Positions 44,472-51,610 of a stretch of 64,000 nucleotides of DNA are shown one piece after another. The stretch is from Sediminibacterium sp. (GTDB taxonomy: Bacteria > Bacteroidota > Bacteroidia > Chitinophagales > Chitinophagaceae): assembly GCF_030695065.1 (NCBI RefSeq), contig NZ_JAUYTR010000011.1:558001-622000 (forward strand). The letters are read 5' to 3'. Made by a program: the position numbers and the translations under genes. The notes under the pieces were generated by a model. It made no database searches. It was not told the DNA's origin and was given only the letters and a program-made list of their open reading frames with translations. Position 1 is the first letter of the stretch, and the number at the start of each line of letters is the position of its first letter.

Positions 44472-45535
44472 AATACCCCATTTAATAAGTTGATATAAAA
44501 TTCAATTCCTTTTTCTATTTCCAATAAATAAATAAACTCATCGGCAGTATGACTTCTTGCGCTGTCTCCAGGACCCACTTTAAGTGCAGGAAAAGGCATT
44601 AAAGCTTTATCGCTTGTGGTAGGACTTCCATAACAAATACTTCCTAAGGATTCACCTGCTTTTACTATTGGATGATTGGGATTGATTAAAGTAGATTTTA
44701 TACGAGTGCTACGCGGAGTAATTTGCGCGTTTAAATTGGCTCTTAATGTATCTAAAACTTCTTCAAATTGATACAGTTCATTTACCCGAATATCAATTAA
44801 ATATTCAGCAGAAGCAGGTACCATATTGTGTTGCGTATTCTCTGTACTAAAAGACGTAACCGTCATTTTAACTGGCCCTAATAAATCACTTACTTTTTCA
44901 AAATGATGTTGCAGAATCCATTCAATATCTTTTACTGCCTTATACAATGCATTATCCCCTTCGTTTCTGGCTGCATGCCCTGCAACACCAACGGTTTTGG
45001 CATCCACTACCATTAACCCTCTTTCGGCAATGGCTAAGTTTAACAATGTAGGTTCGCCAACAATTGCAAAATTGATTGGGGGTAATTGGGGGATCAAAGC
45101 CTCCACACCATTTTTTCCTGATATTTCTTCTTCAGCAGTTGCAGCAATAATTAGATTATATGCCAAATCAGTTTTATGATAGTAATATACAAAGCAAGCA
45201 AGCAAGGAAACCAAACATCCTCCTGCATCATTACTTCCTAAACCAAATAATTTATCTTCTATTACAATTGGATCAAATGGATTTAAATGATAACCCGAAT
45301 TAGGTTTAACGGTATCGTGGTGTGAATTCAATAGAATAGTAGGCTTGTTAATATCAAAATATAAATTACTCGCCCAAATATTATTTCCTTGTTGCTGAAA
45401 AGGGATTTGCTTTTTATTTAAAAAGCTGGCAATACAAGTTGCCGTACCCTCTTCTTCTTTGCTAAAAGAAGGGATAGCAATCAATTGTTTTAACAATTCA
45501 ACTGCTTGGGTGTACAGTACTTTTATCTCATCCAT
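44468..45535 (-). CDS. argE: M20-family N-acyl-ornithine/citrulline deacylase (ArgE-like)
   Basis: This 355-residue M20 metallopeptidase-fold deacylase has the metal ligands in Leu-Leu-Asn-Ser-His-His-Asp-Thr-Val and Leu-Gly-Ser-Asn-Asp-Ala-Gly-Gly, the catalytic glutamates in Ala-Thr-Ala-Glu-Glu-Glu-Ile-Ser-Gly, and a C-terminal His in Arg-Ser-His-Thr-Ala-Asp-Glu-Phe. In this gene order it should remove the acyl group from N-acyl-citrulline made by the carbamoyltransferase. If the pathway is succinylated (see argF'), it would be a desuccinylase. The ATG at 45535 overlaps argB by 8 bp; an in-frame start at 45562 is less likely. Confidence 0.92.
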   Translation of the reverse strand: MDEIKVLYTQAVELLKQLIAIPSFSKEEEGTATCIASFLNKKQIPFQQQGNNIWASNLYFDINKPTILLNSHHDTVKPNSGYHLNPFDPIVIEDKLFGLGSNDAGGCLVSLLACFVYYYHKTDLAYNLIIAATAEEEISGKNGVEALIPQLPPINFAIVGEPTLLNLAIAERGLMVVDAKTVGVAGHAARNEGDNALYKAVKDIEWILQHHFEKVSDLLGPVKMTVTSFSTENTQHNMVPASAEYLIDIRVNELYQFEEVLDTLRANLNAQITPRSTRIKSTLINPNHPIVKAGESLGSICYGSPTTSDKALMPFPALKVGPGDSARSHTADEFIYLLEIEKGIEFYINLLNGVL

Positions 45536-46322
45536 GTTGAATGGTTGTTCCAGCTTTACCATTAATTAATTCTGCTAATTCATCTGCATTTCCAATGATT
45601 ACTTTAGCAACACCTTGTTCAATAGCAGTGAACGCATTATCTAATTTAGGAATCATTCCTGCAAAAATCTGTTGATTGGTCTTAAGTGTGTTATAATATG
45701 CTGCATCAATCAAAGGAATAACCGAATCGGGATTTTTAATGTTTAACAGTACTCCTTTTTTCTCAAAAGAATAAATAAGCACCGTTTCATAAAAAGCACT
45801 CATTGCTGTTGCAATTGACTGCGCAATCGTATCGGCATTGGTATTGAGTAATTGACCATTGCCATCGTGTGTAATTGGTGATACTACTGGAACCAATGAT
45901 TGTTGAATTAGTCCATTAAAAAAAACAGCATTTACCTGATCAATATCTCCTACAAAACCATAATCAATGGCGTCTGGCGTTTTACCTTTTCTCTTATGCG
46001 CTAAAATGGCATTGGCATCGGCTCCTGTTAATCCAATTGCATTAGCACCGTATTGTTGTAATTGAGCTACTATATTCTTATTGATGTATCCAGCATAAAC
46101 CATGGTTACTATTTTCAAGGTTTCTGCGTCGGTAATTCTTCTTCCTTCAATCATTTGTTGCTGAACACCCATGGTCTCCGCCATTCTTGTTGCTAATTTG
46201 CCGCCACCATGCACCAAAATTTTTGCTTGATTAATGGCCGCAAAGCTTTTCAGGAAATGCTGGAGTGCATGATCATCATCAACAATATTACCGCCTATTT
46301 TAACTATGATCAGCTGATTCAT
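45528..46322 (-). CDS. argB: N-acetylglutamate kinase (amino acid kinase family)
   Basis: ArgB phosphorylates the gamma-carboxylate of N-acylglutamate. The 264-residue protein has Val-Lys-Ile-Gly-Gly-Asn near the start, Val-His-Gly-Gly-Gly-Lys-Leu-Ala-Thr-Arg, Gly-Leu-Thr-Gly-Ala-Asp-Ala-Asn and Leu-Asn-Thr-Asn-Ala-Asp-Thr-Ile-Ala. The C-terminal Gly-Met-Ile-Pro-Lys-Leu-Asp-Asn-Ala segment is also typical. It has no N-terminal extension of the type linked to arginine feedback in hexameric NAGKs, so feedback may be weak or placed elsewhere. It starts one base after argF'. Confidence 0.95.
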   Translation of the reverse strand: MNQLIIVKIGGNIVDDDHALQHFLKSFAAINQAKILVHGGGKLATRMAETMGVQQQMIEGRRITDAETLKIVTMVYAGYINKNIVAQLQQYGANAIGLTGADANAILAHKRKGKTPDAIDYGFVGDIDQVNAVFFNGLIQQSLVPVVSPITHDGNGQLLNTNADTIAQSIATAMSAFYETVLIYSFEKKGVLLNIKNPDSVIPLIDAAYYNTLKTNQQIFAGMIPKLDNAFTAIEQGVAKVIIGNADELAELINGKAGTTIQHG

Positions 46323-46323
46323 G

Positions 46324-47289
46324 TTATTGATTTAGGGTATTCAATATTTCGGCAAGTACAGCTTGGGCAGCCCAAACACGATTACCTGCTTGTTGGGTAA
46401 CCAAACTATTTGGACCATCTAATATTTCATCACTTAATTCAATATTTCTTCTAACAGGCAAGCAGTGCATTATTTTCGCCTGATTGGTTAAAGCCAATTT
46501 TTGATTGGTCAACATCCAATTCGTATCTGAACTTAAAAGCTGACCATATTGTTCGTAGCTGCTCCAGTTTTTAACATAAACAAAATCAGCATCTTTTAAT
46601 GCCTCATCTTGATCATGAACAATGCTAGCCCCATTGGTAAATTGTTCCGCTAATTCATAGCCCTTAGGGTGAGTGATTACAAAATTTGCATTCCCCCAAG
46701 CATTTACCCATTGCGCAAAACTATTGGCAACACATTGTGGCAACGGTTTAATATGCGGCGCCCAGGTTAATACCACTTTAGGCCTAGCTGCTTTAGTATG
46801 TTGTAAAGATTCTTGAATTGTAATAATATCTGTTAAAGATTGTAAGGGATGCAAGGTTGCACTCTCTAAACTAACTACTGGAACCCCTGCAAAACGAATA
46901 AACTGTTTTATAAACATTTCGCTGTAATCTTCTTCTCTATTTTTAAGTGCTGGAAATGTCCTAATTGCCAATACATCAAAATACTGCCCTAAAACTGGTG
47001 CAGCATCTTTAATATGTTCTACTGAAGTGCCATTCATTATAGCTCCTTCTTGAAATTCTAATGCCCAACCTTCTTTGTCTACATTAAACACAATTGCTTC
47101 CATGCCTAAATTAGCAGCAGCAACCTGCGTACTTAATCTGGTTCTTAAACTAGGGTTTAAAAAAAGCAGTCCAATCCTTTTACCCTTGCCTAAATGTTCA
47201 TCAATAAAAGGATTCAATTTGTATTGCAAGCCCTTATTAACAAGATCCTGAATACTAGTAACATCAGTTGCAGAAATAAAGTGATTCAT
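46324..47289 (-). CDS. argF': N-succinyl/N-acetylornithine carbamoyltransferase (ArgF')
   Basis: This 321-residue carbamoyltransferase belongs to the AOTCase/SOTCase branch. The carbamoyl phosphate loop is Asn-Pro-Ser-Leu-Arg-Thr-Arg (45-51), where ordinary OTCases have Ser-Thr-Arg-Thr-Arg, and His-Pro-Leu-Gln-Ser-Leu-Thr-Asp is typical of the branch. The residue that separates acetyl from succinyl specificity is Glu92 in Xanthomonas AOTCase and Pro90 in Bacteroides fragilis SOTCase; in the motif Asn-Gly-Thr-Ser-Val90-Glu-His it is Val here. Since a Glu92-to-Val change is reported to turn AOTCase into SOTCase, N-succinylornithine is the predicted substrate. It starts 2 bp after argD. Confidence 0.93.
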   Translation of the reverse strand: MNHFISATDVTSIQDLVNKGLQYKLNPFIDEHLGKGKRIGLLFLNPSLRTRLSTQVAAANLGMEAIVFNVDKEGWALEFQEGAIMNGTSVEHIKDAAPVLGQYFDVLAIRTFPALKNREEDYSEMFIKQFIRFAGVPVVSLESATLHPLQSLTDIITIQESLQHTKAARPKVVLTWAPHIKPLPQCVANSFAQWVNAWGNANFVITHPKGYELAEQFTNGASIVHDQDEALKDADFVYVKNWSSYEQYGQLLSSDTNWMLTNQKLALTNQAKIMHCLPVRRNIELSDEILDGPNSLVTQQAGNRVWAAQAVLAEILNTLNQ

Positions 47290-47291
47290 AA

Positions 47292-48443
47292 TTATTCAGC
47301 ATTGGTTTGTATTTCAAGAATGGCTTCTTTTAAAGCATCTAAAAACTCATCCGCATGTTTTCTAGAAAGCGCTAATGAAGGCAATAATCTTATTACATTG
47401 GGCTTTGCTTCACCAGTAAAAATATTGTACTGTTCAAGCAATAGTTTTTTTAACCCCTTCAATTTCTCTGGAACATCAAACCCAATCATCAACCCTCTAC
47501 CTCGTACGTTTTCAATTGTCTCAATGGCTTTTAATTGATTCATCAAATACATACCTCTTTGTTTGGCCATACTCATCAAATTCTCTTCCTCCATTACTTC
47601 TAAAACAGCCAATGCTGCAGCACATGCCAAATGATTTCCCCCAAAAGTAGTACCCAGCATTCCATGTTTCGATTGAATATGCGGGGCAATTAAAATACCG
47701 CCAACAGGAAAACCATTGCCCATGCCCTTTGCCATAGAATAGATATCGGCATTTACTTCAGCAATATCATGCGCAAAAAATTGACCCGTTCTTCCATAAC
47801 CACATTGCACACTATCCGCTATGTAAACCGAGCCATACTGATCACACAAACTTCTAATCAATTGCAAAAAAGGAATGGTAGCTGGCACAATTCCTCCTAC
47901 CCCTTGTATGCCTTCAATAATAACTGCAGCAATTTCTGACCCATTCGCTTTAAAGCATTCCGTTAAAGCCGTTTCATCATTAAAAGGTAGAAAAATAATA
48001 TGATCTGTTTCATTCACTGGCGCAACAATTGCCGGGTTATCTGTAGCAGCTACAGCCAAAGATGTTCTTCCATGAAATGATTTGGTAAAAGCAATCACTT
48101 TTTTTCTCCCAGTATGAAAAGAGGCAAGCTTGAGCGCATTCTCATTGGCTTCCGCACCACTATTGCATAAAAACAACTGATAGTTGGTTTTGCCACTGAT
48201 TAATTCAAGCTTATCTGCCAATTCCTGTTGCAATGGAATGATAATAGAATTGGAATAAAAAGCAATTTTTTCTAATTGTGTTTCAATACGTTTTACCCAA
48301 TGCGGGTGTGTATGACCAATACTAATGACTGCATGTCCACCATACATATCAAGGTATTGAACACCATTATTGTCCCACACATAAGATCCCTGCGCCCTAT
48401 TAATGGTAATATTGTTTAACGGATATACATCAAATAATTTCAT
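47292..48443 (-). CDS. argD: Acetylornithine-type aminotransferase
   Basis: This is a class III PLP aminotransferase of 383 residues that converts N-acylglutamate semialdehyde to N-acylornithine. It shows Gly-Gly-His-Ala-Val-Ile-Ser-Ile-Gly-His, Asn-Ser-Gly-Ala-Glu-Ala-Asn-Glu-Asn-Ala, Phe-His-Gly-Arg-Thr, Asp-Ser-Val-Gln-Cys-Gly-Tyr-Gly-Arg-Thr-Gly and the PLP-lysine segment Met-Ala-Lys-Gly-Met-Gly-Asn-Gly-Phe-Pro-Val-Gly-Gly. The Asp-Ser-Val-Gln in place of Asp-Glu-Val-Gln is a modest change in the cofactor-binding motif. It lies between argC (2 bp) and argF' (2 bp). Confidence 0.94.
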   Translation of the reverse strand: MKLFDVYPLNNITINRAQGSYVWDNNGVQYLDMYGGHAVISIGHTHPHWVKRIETQLEKIAFYSNSIIIPLQQELADKLELISGKTNYQLFLCNSGAEANENALKLASFHTGRKKVIAFTKSFHGRTSLAVAATDNPAIVAPVNETDHIIFLPFNDETALTECFKANGSEIAAVIIEGIQGVGGIVPATIPFLQLIRSLCDQYGSVYIADSVQCGYGRTGQFFAHDIAEVNADIYSMAKGMGNGFPVGGILIAPHIQSKHGMLGTTFGGNHLACAAALAVLEVMEEENLMSMAKQRGMYLMNQLKAIETIENVRGRGLMIGFDVPEKLKGLKKLLLEQYNIFTGEAKPNVIRLLPSLALSRKHADEFLDALKEAILEIQTNAE

Positions 48444-48445
48444 AA

Positions 48446-49441
48446 CTAAAAATAACTGGCTTTCAATTTTAATCCGGCCTTTTCATTTAATCCAAATAAT
48501 AAATTCATATTCTGAACAGCTTGACCACTTGCACCTTTTAATAAATTATCTATGGCACTATGAACAACCAGTTTATTACCTTGCTTTTCTAAGTGAATTA
48601 AACACTTATTCGTATTTACTACCTGCTTCAGATTAATCATTTTGTCTGATACAGTAGTAAAAGCTGCATCCGCATAAAATGATTGATATAAACGCTTCAC
48701 TTCTTCAAAAGGCAACCCTATTTCTACAATAGAACTGATATAAATTCCTCTAGTAAAATCGCCTCTCCATGGAACAAAATGCAATCCCCTTCCTTCTCCA
48801 TTTATGGAGAGCGCATCATCTATTTGCAATTGATTAATAGATTGAGTAATTTCTTTCACATGTTGGTGCGCCAATGTTTTATATGCTTCAATATTATTGG
48901 CCCTCCAACTAAAATGAGATGTGTTACTTAAACCCTGGCCAGCACCTGTAGAGCCAGTAATTCCTGTAGTATAAATATCTGCTAAAACCCCTGCCTTAGC
49001 CAACGGCAATAAACCCAATTGTATGGCAGTAGCAAAACATCCCGGATTGGCAATATTTTGAGCTTTTACTATTTCATCCTTATTTAGTTCGGGCAATCCA
49101 TAAACGAATGATCGATTATTCAATACAGCGCTGCCATTTAATCTAAAATCTTGCGAAAGGTCAATAATTTTAATAGTTGATGCAATATCATTCTCTTTCA
49201 AAAATGCAGCTGCATCACCGTGACCCATGCATAAAAACAGCACATCAATATCATTGCTTAAAACACCTGTAAAAAGCAAATCAGTTTCGCCCAGCAAATC
49301 TGCATGAACCTTGTACAAAGGGTGCCCTGCATTACTTGTGCTGTGAATAAACTGGATATTTGCTTCGGGATGGTTTAATAATAGTCTTATCAATTCTCCT
49401 CCAGTATACCCAGCACCTCCCACTATTCCAACTTTAATCAT
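48446..49441 (-). CDS. argC: N-acetyl-gamma-glutamyl-phosphate reductase
   Basis: ArgC reduces N-acylglutamyl phosphate with NADPH. The 331-residue protein starts Met-Ile-Lys-Val-Gly-Ile-Val-Gly-Gly-Ala-Gly-Tyr-Thr-Gly-Gly-Glu-Leu (the NADP fold). It has the catalytic cysteine in Asn-Pro-Gly-Cys-Phe-Ala-Thr and the C-terminal Ala-Ser-Gly-Gln-Ala-Val-Gln-Asn-Met-Asn. I chose the ATG at 49441, which overlaps the argG stop by 8 bp. A longer in-frame start at 49486 adds 15 residues that overlap argG coding sequence. Confidence 0.96.
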   Translation of the reverse strand: MIKVGIVGGAGYTGGELIRLLLNHPEANIQFIHSTSNAGHPLYKVHADLLGETDLLFTGVLSNDIDVLFLCMGHGDAAAFLKENDIASTIKIIDLSQDFRLNGSAVLNNRSFVYGLPELNKDEIVKAQNIANPGCFATAIQLGLLPLAKAGVLADIYTTGITGSTGAGQGLSNTSHFSWRANNIEAYKTLAHQHVKEITQSINQLQIDDALSINGEGRGLHFVPWRGDFTRGIYISSIVEIGLPFEEVKRLYQSFYADAAFTTVSDKMINLKQVVNTNKCLIHLEKQGNKLVVHSAIDNLLKGASGQAVQNMNLLFGLNEKAGLKLKASYF

Positions 49442-50636
49442 TGGATGTGTTTTTAATATTGTGATAAATAGCTGTTTGGTTACCAAAAATTTTAGAGAAG
49501 CCTCTTACATCATTACCTGTCCAACCATTGTTCATTTCTCCATATTTTCCAAACTTACTGCTCATTAAATCGTAGTCAGATTCAATGCCTATAATTTGGA
49601 AACGGTAAGGCAGCAACTGAACATATACAGAACCCGTTACATGCTCTTGTGTATCTTCTAAAAATGCTTCAATATTTCTCATTACAGGGTCCATCATTTG
49701 ACCCTCATGTAGCCAGTTCCCATAAAATTGCGCTAACTGATCCTTCCAATTTAACTGCCACTTGGTTAATACATGTTTTTCAAGTGCATGGTGGGCTTTA
49801 ATAATCACCATGGGTGCAGCGGCTTCAAAACCGACTCTTCCCTTAATACCAATAATGGTGTCTCCTACATGAATATCTCTTCCAACTCCATAAGGTGCAG
49901 CCAACGATTGTATATATTGTATAGCATGAGATGGGTGCGTAAAGTGTTGGTTATTCACCCAAGTAATTGCACCTTTTTCAAAGTGAATCTTTATTTCTTC
50001 TTCATCCATTTTGGTTACTTGAGTTGGCCATGCAGCTTCGGGCAACAACCCTTTTGAATACAAGGTTTCTTTCCCGCCTACACTGGTTCCCCAAAGTCCT
50101 TTATTGATTGAATAAGCTGCTTTATCAAAATTCATTTGAACACCTTTTTCTTTGAGGTATTCAATTTCAGCTTCTCTACTTAATTGTAAATCTCTAATGG
50201 GTGTAATGATTTCAATACCAGGAATCATGATATTAAAAATCATATCAAACCTTACCTGATCATTCCCTGCACCTGTGCTGCCATGTGCAACAGCCACAGC
50301 ATTCATTTTTTTAGCATGATCTGCAATATGCATTGCTTGACTTAGTCGTTCGGCACTTACACTTAGAGGATAAGTGTTATTCTTTAGTACGTTCCCGTAA
50401 ATCAGGTATTTTACAATACTATCATAATAACTTTTTACAGCGTTAATGGTGGTATGCGTTTTAACACCTAATGCATAAGCATGTTTCTCAATTTGCACCA
50501 ACTCTTCTTCTGTAAAGCCGCCCGTATTTACGATAACACTATGTACTTCAAAGCCTTTTTCCTGAGACAAATAAATGGCGCAATAAGTGGTGTCTAATCC
50601 TCCACTAAAACCTAATACCAGTTTTTTCGATTGCAT
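49434..50636 (-). CDS. argG: Argininosuccinate synthase
   Basis: ArgG joins citrulline and aspartate with ATP. The 400-residue protein begins with the PP-loop Leu-Gly-Phe-Ser-Gly-Gly-Leu-Asp-Thr-Thr-Tyr-Cys and has Ala-His-Gly-Ser-Thr-Gly-Ala-Gly-Asn-Asp-Gln-Val-Arg-Phe and Ala-Tyr-Ser-Ile-Asn-Lys-Gly-Leu-Trp-Gly. It is the first classical arg gene, 11 bp after the GNAT gene, and its end overlaps argC by 8 bp. The placement of argG second, ahead of argCDF'BEH, is typical of Bacteroidota arginine operons. Confidence 0.96.
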   Translation of the reverse strand: MQSKKLVLGFSGGLDTTYCAIYLSQEKGFEVHSVIVNTGGFTEEELVQIEKHAYALGVKTHTTINAVKSYYDSIVKYLIYGNVLKNNTYPLSVSAERLSQAMHIADHAKKMNAVAVAHGSTGAGNDQVRFDMIFNIMIPGIEIITPIRDLQLSREAEIEYLKEKGVQMNFDKAAYSINKGLWGTSVGGKETLYSKGLLPEAAWPTQVTKMDEEEIKIHFEKGAITWVNNQHFTHPSHAIQYIQSLAAPYGVGRDIHVGDTIIGIKGRVGFEAAAPMVIIKAHHALEKHVLTKWQLNWKDQLAQFYGNWLHEGQMMDPVMRNIEAFLEDTQEHVTGSVYVQLLPYRFQIIGIESDYDLMSSKFGKYGEMNNGWTGNDVRGFSKIFGNQTAIYHNIKNTSND

Positions 50637-50647
50637 GATTGCTGCAT

Positions 50648-51322
50648 TTAGAATTGAACAAAATAATTTTTAGATGTCTTTTTCCTGAACCACTTCAATA
50701 ATTTACTCTGTTTCACTTTCATAAAACGTTCGTATAATTTTGAGTTTTGTTTAAAATCTGCAATGGTTTCAGCTGGTTCGTAATGGTCTGCCGGATCATA
50801 AAGCATTGCAGTACACATGCAATTTTTCCGGTCCTTACTCATCAAAATATCATAATTCACACAGCTTTTACATCCTGCCCAAAATTCTTCGTCATCGGTC
50901 AACTCACTGTATGTAACTGGCTCGTAACCCAGTTCACTATTTATTTTCATCACCGCCAAACCAGTGGTTAATCCAAATATTTTGGCCGAAGGATAATTTT
51001 TTCGAGACAAATTGAAAATGGTCTGCTTAATTTGTTTGGCTACTCCACTCTTTCTATAAGCAGGAGAAACAATTAATCCACTGTTGGCAACAAATTGTTC
51101 ATGCCCCCATACCTCAATATAACAGAAACCGACCCAATTTCCATTGGGCTCTAATGCAATAACTGCCTTTCCTTCGCGCATTTTATTGGCAACATAATCA
51201 GGACTTCTCTTAGCAATACCTGTACCTCGCGCTTTTGCAGAAGCTTCCATTTCATCGGTAATGGTAGTTGCATAATGAATATCACTAGCAGTTGCTACAC
51301 GAACAATAATTGACTGTTCCAA
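50648..51322 (-). CDS. GNAT-family N-acyltransferase, candidate N-acylglutamate synthase
   Basis: This GNAT protein has Val-Arg-Val-Ala-Thr-Ala-Ser-Asp at the start of the fold, Ala-Lys-Ala-Arg-Gly-Thr-Gly-Ile-Ala-Lys-Arg-Ser, Gly-Leu-Ile-Val-Ser-Pro-Ala-Tyr-Arg-Lys-Ser-Gly-Val-Ala-Lys-Gln-Ile (acyl-CoA loop) and Thr-Thr-Gly-Leu-Ala-Val-Met-Lys-Ile. As first gene of the arginine operon it is the best candidate for the otherwise missing first enzyme, glutamate N-acyltransferase. A C-terminal Cys-containing region (Gly-Cys-Lys-Ser-Cys, Asn-Cys-Met-Cys) is unusual for a GNAT. The start is uncertain: TTG at 51322 fits the fold best; TTG at 51373 would add 17 residues. No ATG is available. Confidence 0.82.
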   Translation of the reverse strand: MEQSIIVRVATASDIHYATTITDEMEASAKARGTGIAKRSPDYVANKMREGKAVIALEPNGNWVGFCYIEVWGHEQFVANSGLIVSPAYRKSGVAKQIKQTIFNLSRKNYPSAKIFGLTTGLAVMKINSELGYEPVTYSELTDDEEFWAGCKSCVNYDILMSKDRKNCMCTAMLYDPADHYEPAETIADFKQNSKLYERFMKVKQSKLLKWFRKKTSKNYFVQF

Positions 51323-51392
51323 CGTATTTGTATAATTATAAAGAGTAAAAAGATAGCGTAAAGCCCTAACCAATTTTTCGGAGAAATTTTCA

Positions 51393-51428
51393 CTGATAGG
51401 GGCAAGTGCCAGTTGCTCGTCCTATCAG
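51393..51428 (-). promoter_or_regulatory. Hairpin of the arginine operon leader (candidate attenuator)
   Basis: In the transcript, CTGATAGG (51428-51421) and CCTATCAG (51400-51393) form a perfect 8-bp stem, extended by an inner GCAA/TTGC pairing. The 5' arm contains the stop codon of the leader ORF. The loop carries GAGCAACTG, perfectly complementary to leader codons 20-22 (CAGTTGCTC, 51475-51467), so two mutually exclusive folds are possible. A U-tract does not follow, so this is not a standard intrinsic terminator. Confidence 0.65.
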
Positions 51429-51532
51429 AAACCACGTCGCGGCCTCGGTAATACGATGAATGGTATGAGCAACTGCTCCGTTAAATACGAACAGTTGTTA
51501 GCGTATAAATTAGATGTAATGCTTGCTACCAT
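51425..51532 (-). CDS. Candidate arginine-sensing leader peptide (35 codons)
   Basis: A small ORF with ATG at 51532-51530 lies between the promoter and the first arg gene. Its last eight codons read Leu-Pro-Arg-Pro-Arg-Arg-Gly-Phe, using AGG, CGA and CGT, then TGA and TAG in frame. Three arginine codons among the last six, just before a hairpin whose 5' arm includes the stop, is the layout of a ribosome-mediated attenuator. A ribosome stalled on CGA or CGT would cover the 5' arm. The call is by eye; the ORF is too short for coding statistics and conservation must decide. Confidence 0.6.
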   Translation of the reverse strand: MVASITSNLYANNCSYLTEQLLIPFIVLPRPRRGF

Positions 51533-51548
51533 TGTTTCAAATGAAGTG

Positions 51549-51581
51549 CAAATTTACAATTCTTTGAAATACAAATGGCAA
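51549..51581 (-). promoter_or_regulatory. Candidate promoter of the arginine operon leader (TTG-N22-TAAATTTG)
   Basis: On the minus strand TAAATTTG (51556 to 51549) matches the -7 consensus. TTG at 51581-51579 lies 22 bp upstream; an alternative TTTG at 51575-51572 gives a short 15-bp spacer. Transcription would start near 51544, about 12 bases before the leader ATG, and the leader RNA before the GNAT gene would be about 170-220 bases. Confidence 0.5.
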
Positions 51582-51610
51582 TAAAACTAAAATTCCAGAT
51601 TAGTTAACGT

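Noticed and set aside
51401-51412. TGGCAC next to TTGC in the arg leader (minus strand), like parts of a sigma-54 -24/-12 promoter, with rpoN in the window.
   Set aside because: The two parts are directly adjacent, while sigma-54 promoters need about 5 bases between them (GG to GC spacing of 10). They are better explained as part of the hairpin loop.
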